Shown: piece after piece, positions 61,039 through 64,000 of the stretch
Layout: every line of letters begins with the position of its first letter
Position numbering within the stretch: position 1 is the first letter of the stretch
NCBI GenBank assembly: GCA_913045625.1
Contig: CAJWPE010000001.1
Coordinates: 84,068-148,067, forward strand
DNA from: an uncultured Chloroflexota bacterium
GTDB lineage: Bacteria; Chloroflexota; Dehalococcoidia; Lucifugimonadales; UBA826
DNA: 64,000 nt
Direction of reading: 5' to 3'
The notes under the pieces: model-generated
What the model was told of the DNA's origin: nothing
Seen by the model: the letters and a program-made list of their open reading frames with translations, nothing else
Databases searched by the model: none
Made by a program: the position numbers and the translations under genes

Positions 61039-61323
61039 ATGTCTAGATCCATTAAAAAAGGTCCATACGTTCATCCTAAATTGGCTAAGAAAGTTGAAAG
61101 AATAGTCAATTCAAATAGTAGAGAAGTAATCAAGACTTGGTCACGATCTTCAATGATTATGCCCGATATGATTGGTTTAACTATTGCAGTCCATGATGGT
61201 CGCAGACATGTTCCGGTATTTGTTGCAGAAAATATGGTTGGACATAAATTAGGTGAATTTGCACCTACTAGAACATTTAGAGGACATTCTTCTAAATCTG
61301 AAAGAATTTCTAGAGTTGGGTAA
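61039..61323 (+). CDS. rpsS: 30S ribosomal protein S19
   Basis: A 94-residue protein of the 30S head. [40 protein letters not shown] and [16 protein letters not shown] are the family motifs. AGAGGAAAAAA precedes the ATG. It lies between rplB and rplV in the universal S10 order. RimM, encoded upstream, binds this protein. Confidence 0.97.
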   Translation: MSRSIKKGPYVHPKLAKKVERIVNSNSREVIKTWSRSSMIMPDMIGLTIAVHDGRRHVPVFVAENMVGHKLGEFAPTRTFRGHSSKSERISRVG

Positions 61324-61334
61324 AAGGTAGAAAA

Positions 61335-61673
61335 ATGAGTATTAGAGCCTTAAGTAAAAATACAGGTATTTCAGTCAAAAAATTAAAACCTATTGTTAAT
61401 TTAGTTCGTGGTATGAATGTAAATGAAGCATTAGTGCAATTGCAATTTATGCAATCCCCTGCAGCAGAAAAAGTTGCTAAAACTGTTAAATCTGCAGTGT
61501 CTAATGCTGAAAATGAATTGATGGCTCGTTCAGAAGATCTAATTGTTTCTGAAATTTTTGCAAATGAAGGCCCTAGGCTGAAAAGATATAGAGCTGAAGC
61601 AAGAGGAAGAGCAGGAAGGATTCAAAAAAGAAGTAGTCATATAACTGTAGTAGTTGCAGAGGAGAGTGTTTAG
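61335..61673 (+). CDS. rplV: 50S ribosomal protein L22
   Basis: A 112-residue tunnel protein. ISVKKLKPIVNLVRGMNVNE at the start and RAEARGRAGRIQKRSSHITV near the end are typical; the latter is the loop that lines the exit tunnel. AAAGGTAG precedes the ATG. Its stop shares one base with the rpsC GTG start. Confidence 0.96.
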   Translation: MSIRALSKNTGISVKKLKPIVNLVRGMNVNEALVQLQFMQSPAAEKVAKTVKSAVSNAENELMARSEDLIVSEIFANEGPRLKRYRAEARGRAGRIQKRSSHITVVVAEESV

Positions 61674-62470
61674 TGGGACAAAAAATTCATCCAAACGGAT
61701 TTAGAGTAGGTATCACTCGAGACTGGCATGCTACTTGGTTTGCTCATAAAAAAGAAGAATATGCCTCTTTGGTTCGTGAAGATATTAATATTCGTAAGGT
61801 TATTAGTTCTCTTTACCAAGATGCAGCAATTTCTAAAGTTGATATTCAAAGAGACTCAGAAGAAGTTTCTGTAACTATTCATACTGCACGACCCGGTATA
61901 GTGATAGGTCGAGGTGGCCAAAGAGTTGATGAGTTAAGAAAAACATTAGAAACGCTAACTGGTAACAGACGTGCAAAATTAAACGTTAAAGAAATCAGAG
62001 ATTCTGAGCTTGATGCGTATTTGGTTGCACGTAATGTTGCAGACCAACTTGAAAGAAGAATTGCTTTTAGAAGAGCTATGAGACAAGCAATTACTAGAAC
62101 TATGCAGTCAGGAGCTGAAGGGATCAAGATTTTATGTTCTGGTCGTTTGGCAGGAGCAGATATTGCTAGGGCTGAAAAAGCTATGGAAGGGAGAGTTCCT
62201 CTTCATACTTTGCGAGCTGATATTGATTATGGATTAGCTGAAGCTCAGACTGAATTTGGTGTGATAGGAGTAAAAGTATGGATTTGCCGAGGTGAAATAT
62301 TAAATCCCACTTTAGTTGGAGACACTTCTGTTGAATCGGATATTATTTCTGATGTAGATCAGGAAGATGATTCTGAAGTTCCAGCTATTCAGGTTGTGGT
62401 TACTGCCCAAGACGATAAGCAGAATCTAAATATTAGTGTTGAAGAAACTGAAGATAAGGACACTCAATAA
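61673..62470 (+). CDS. rpsC: 30S ribosomal protein S3 with acidic C-terminal tail
   Basis: A 265-residue mRNA-entry protein; about 210-220 is usual. [18 protein letters not shown] is at the start, the KH domain has [14 protein letters not shown], and [18 protein letters not shown] ends the core. From about residue 218 the tail is acidic ([18 protein letters not shown], then EETEDKDTQ). The start is GTG at 61673, overlapping the rplV stop. Confidence 0.96.
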   Translation: MGQKIHPNGFRVGITRDWHATWFAHKKEEYASLVREDINIRKVISSLYQDAAISKVDIQRDSEEVSVTIHTARPGIVIGRGGQRVDELRKTLETLTGNRRAKLNVKEIRDSELDAYLVARNVADQLERRIAFRRAMRQAITRTMQSGAEGIKILCSGRLAGADIARAEKAMEGRVPLHTLRADIDYGLAEAQTEFGVIGVKVWICRGEILNPTLVGDTSVESDIISDVDQEDDSEVPAIQVVVTAQDDKQNLNISVEETEDKDTQ

Positions 62471-62472
62471 AT

Positions 62473-62892
62473 ATGTTGCAACCTAAGAGAACTAAATATA
62501 GAAGTCATCATCGCGGACGTCGTAAGGGCGTAGCTGTTGCAGGTAGTACTTTAAACTTTGGTGAATATGGTTTGAAAACTACTGAGGCTGCTTGGTTGAC
62601 CTCTCGGCAAATAGAAGCTGCTCGTCGTGCTATGACTAGATACGCTAGAAGAGGCGGCAGAATGTGGATCAGAGTTTTCCCTGATAAAAGTGTAACGGCT
62701 AGAGCTGCAGAAACACGAATGGGTAAAGGTAAAGGTGCACCGGATCATTGGGTAGCGGTAGTAAAGCCAGGCAAAGTTTTATTTGAAATGGCTGGAATTC
62801 CAGAGGAAACTGCTAAACACGCATTGACATTAGCTGCTTCAAAGATGCCTATGGCAACTAAGATTGTTGTTAAACCTGGGATAGGATCTTAA
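62473..62892 (+). CDS. rplP: 50S ribosomal protein L16
   Basis: A 139-residue protein at the tRNA A-site side of the 50S subunit. [39 protein letters not shown] and [19 protein letters not shown] are the L16 hallmarks. It starts 2 bases after rpsC. Length is normal. Confidence 0.97.
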   Translation: MLQPKRTKYRSHHRGRRKGVAVAGSTLNFGEYGLKTTEAAWLTSRQIEAARRAMTRYARRGGRMWIRVFPDKSVTARAAETRMGKGKGAPDHWVAVVKPGKVLFEMAGIPEETAKHALTLAASKMPMATKIVVKPGIGS

Positions 62893-62904
62893 AAAGGATA
62901 TTTT

Positions 62905-63108
62905 ATGGCAGAAATAGATGAAATAAGAGCATTGAGTGATAGTGATTTACAGTCAAACCTAGATTCTATTCAAGAAGAATTGATGAATATGAGGTTTAGG
63001 GTAGCAACTATGCAAATGACCAATATAAATGAAATGAAATTAGCAAAGAAACGTATAGCAAAGATAAAAACAGTAATTAGAGAAAGAGAAATAGCAGAGA
63101 GTTATTAA
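62905..63108 (+). CDS. rpmC: 50S ribosomal protein L29
   Basis: A 67-residue two-helix protein near the tunnel exit. [20 protein letters not shown] and [14 protein letters not shown] are typical. AAAAGGATATTTT precedes the ATG. Its stop shares one base with the rpsQ start codon. Confidence 0.94.
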   Translation: MAEIDEIRALSDSDLQSNLDSIQEELMNMRFRVATMQMTNINEMKLAKKRIAKIKTVIREREIAESY

Positions 63109-63440
63109 TGAGTCACGATAGGCGAAAAATTAGAACTGGGAAAGTAGTAAGCAATTCAATGGATAAAACCATTGTAGTTTCTGTCGAGTGGAGACAACCC
63201 CATAGAATATATAAAAAAAATGTTCGAAAATGGAGTCGATTTAAGGTACATGACGAAACTAATCAATGTTCATTGGGCGATGTAGTAAGAATTATTGAAA
63301 CAAGGCCATTATCGAAGACCAAAAATTGGAAAGTCCAAGAGATTATTCAAAAAGGTGATTTGGCAGATATTCAACCCCATGAGATTAACGATAATTCTAT
63401 GAGTGAGAATGATTCTAATCAAATGGAAGGTGTTTCATGA
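63108..63440 (+). CDS. rpsQ: 30S ribosomal protein S17 with extended tail
   Basis: A 110-residue protein; about 85 is usual. The OB-fold core is clear: [36 protein letters not shown] and [20 protein letters not shown]. After about residue 85 an acidic, Asn- and Ser-rich tail follows ([15 protein letters not shown]). It overlaps rplN by four bases. Confidence 0.95.
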   Translation: MSHDRRKIRTGKVVSNSMDKTIVVSVEWRQPHRIYKKNVRKWSRFKVHDETNQCSLGDVVRIIETRPLSKTKNWKVQEIIQKGDLADIQPHEINDNSMSENDSNQMEGVS

Positions 63441-63805
63441 TACAACAGTACACACGTTTAAAAGTTGCTGATAATTCTGGAGCCAGAGTTTTGAGTTGTA
63501 TTGGAGTTCCTGGGGGTTCAGGTAGAAAATATGCTTGGTTAGGTGATGTGATTGTTGCTTCAGTAAAAGAAGCTGCTCCATCTGCCGCAGTTAAAAAAGG
63601 CGATGTTGTAAAAGCTGTAGTAGTGCGAACTTCTAAGGCACATCGAAGAAAAGACGGATCACATATTAAGTTTGATGAAAATGCTGCTGTTGTGATTAAT
63701 GATGACAGAATGCCTAGAGGTACAAGAATTTTTGGTCCTGTAGCTAGAGAATTAAGAGACAAAGATTTTATGCGAATTGTTTCTCTTGCTCCTGAGGTGA
63801 TTTAG
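63437..63805 (+). CDS. rplN: 50S ribosomal protein L14
   Basis: A 122-residue protein. [40 protein letters not shown] and [20 protein letters not shown] are the conserved segments. It starts in the last codons of rpsQ (ATGA overlap) and ends one base before rplX. Length is exactly that of most L14. Confidence 0.97.
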   Translation: MIQQYTRLKVADNSGARVLSCIGVPGGSGRKYAWLGDVIVASVKEAAPSAAVKKGDVVKAVVVRTSKAHRRKDGSHIKFDENAAVVINDDRMPRGTRIFGPVARELRDKDFMRIVSLAPEVI

Positions 63806-63806
63806 T

Positions 63807-64000
63807 ATGAAACTTAAAAAAAATGACACTGTAATGGTAATGAGAGGGCGAGACAGAGGTAAACAAGGAGTTGTACAAGAATGCTTACCTGAAAAGTCAC
63901 GCGTTATTGTTGAGGGTGTGAATTTAGTTAAAAAACATACAAAGCCTCAAGGTATGAGAGCTGGAGGAATTATTGAAACAGAATTACCTATTCATGTTTC
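63807..64000 (+). CDS. rplX: 50S ribosomal protein L24, cut by the window edge
   Basis: The first 64 codons of rplX. The KOW motif is seen in [17 protein letters not shown], followed by [14 protein letters not shown], both typical of L24. The ATG at 63807 follows the rplN stop by one base. The gene continues beyond 64000, where the spc part of the operon would go on. Confidence 0.93.
   Translation, partial: MKLKKNDTVMVMRGRDRGKQGVVQECLPEKSRVIVEGVNLVKKHTKPQGMRAGGIIETELPIHV

Noticed and set aside
1-64000. CRISPR arrays, insertion sequences, prophage or integrase genes
   Set aside because: No repeat-spacer pattern, no transposase or integrase motif and no phage structural gene was found on either strand.

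Overview
The window is AT-rich bacterial chromosome, densely packed with genes in short operons, with many TTG and GTG starts behind clear Shine-Dalgarno sites. There is no rRNA, so taxonomy is inference. Two mandelate-racemase-type enolase-superfamily paralogues, a GuaB3-type IMP dehydrogenase relative, MaoC-type fatty-acid dehydratases, a fused CaiB-type CoA transferase, a cytoplasmic gamma-glutamyltransferase and several related MFS carriers together suggest a free-living marine Chloroflexota, most like the SAR202 clade.

Layout. 1-3474 (minus strand): a type II fatty-acid synthesis block (HadA-like and HadB-like dehydratase subunits, plsX, fabG, fabL). 3589-8523: serS followed by a cupin, a zinc alcohol dehydrogenase and an aldo/keto reductase, then a convergent SMP-30 lactonase/TPR pair. 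8662-17250: MFS carrier, ggt-proB-proA-esterase, a second MFS carrier and an atypical crotonase. 17234-22436: a VWA protein, a strong terminator, then a DUF1800-DUF1501-NHL propeller operon. 22433-27351: XRE regulator, tandem CaiB CoA transferase, membrane proteins, a compositionally odd orphan gene and a tiny basic protein. 27361-27794: a strongly structured gene-free stretch, then tRNA-Ala(GGC). 27901-30353: a second DUF1800-NHL pair without a DUF1501 partner. 30499-33753: a probably frameshifted small membrane protein and two enolase-superfamily enzymes around an orphan HTH-like protein. 33856-38919: prfA-prmC, GuaB3-like enzyme, queG coupled to an Nmad3-like protein. 38925-42908: a Fur/Zur regulator divergent from a zinc ABC importer, with a tandem 17-bp operator candidate between them. 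42898-48999: MFS carrier, TPP riboswitch with terminator, thiamine-precursor ABC importer, thiD and another MFS carrier. 49002-51439: M24 peptidase and hisS. 51551-55090: rel and rpsT-rpsP-khpA-rimM. 55123-64000: a near-consensus promoter with a leader hairpin, then the fused str-S10-spc ribosomal operon (rpsL to rplX, cut by the window edge), without tuf between fusA and rpsJ.

How the parts work together. The fatty-acid block lays out a nearly complete elongation cycle plus PlsX, which feeds acyl groups to phospholipid synthesis. ggt next to proBA links gamma-glutamyl peptide or glutathione breakdown to proline synthesis. The riboswitch-controlled transporter and ThiD suggest salvage of the thiamine pyrimidine moiety. 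The zinc locus holds regulator, binder, ATPase and permease, with two unexpected small genes inside. The two DUF1800/NHL loci, without recognisable export signals, are the best candidates for an undescribed system. The structured RNA candidate before tRNA-Ala and the queG-Nmad3 coupling are the next best leads.
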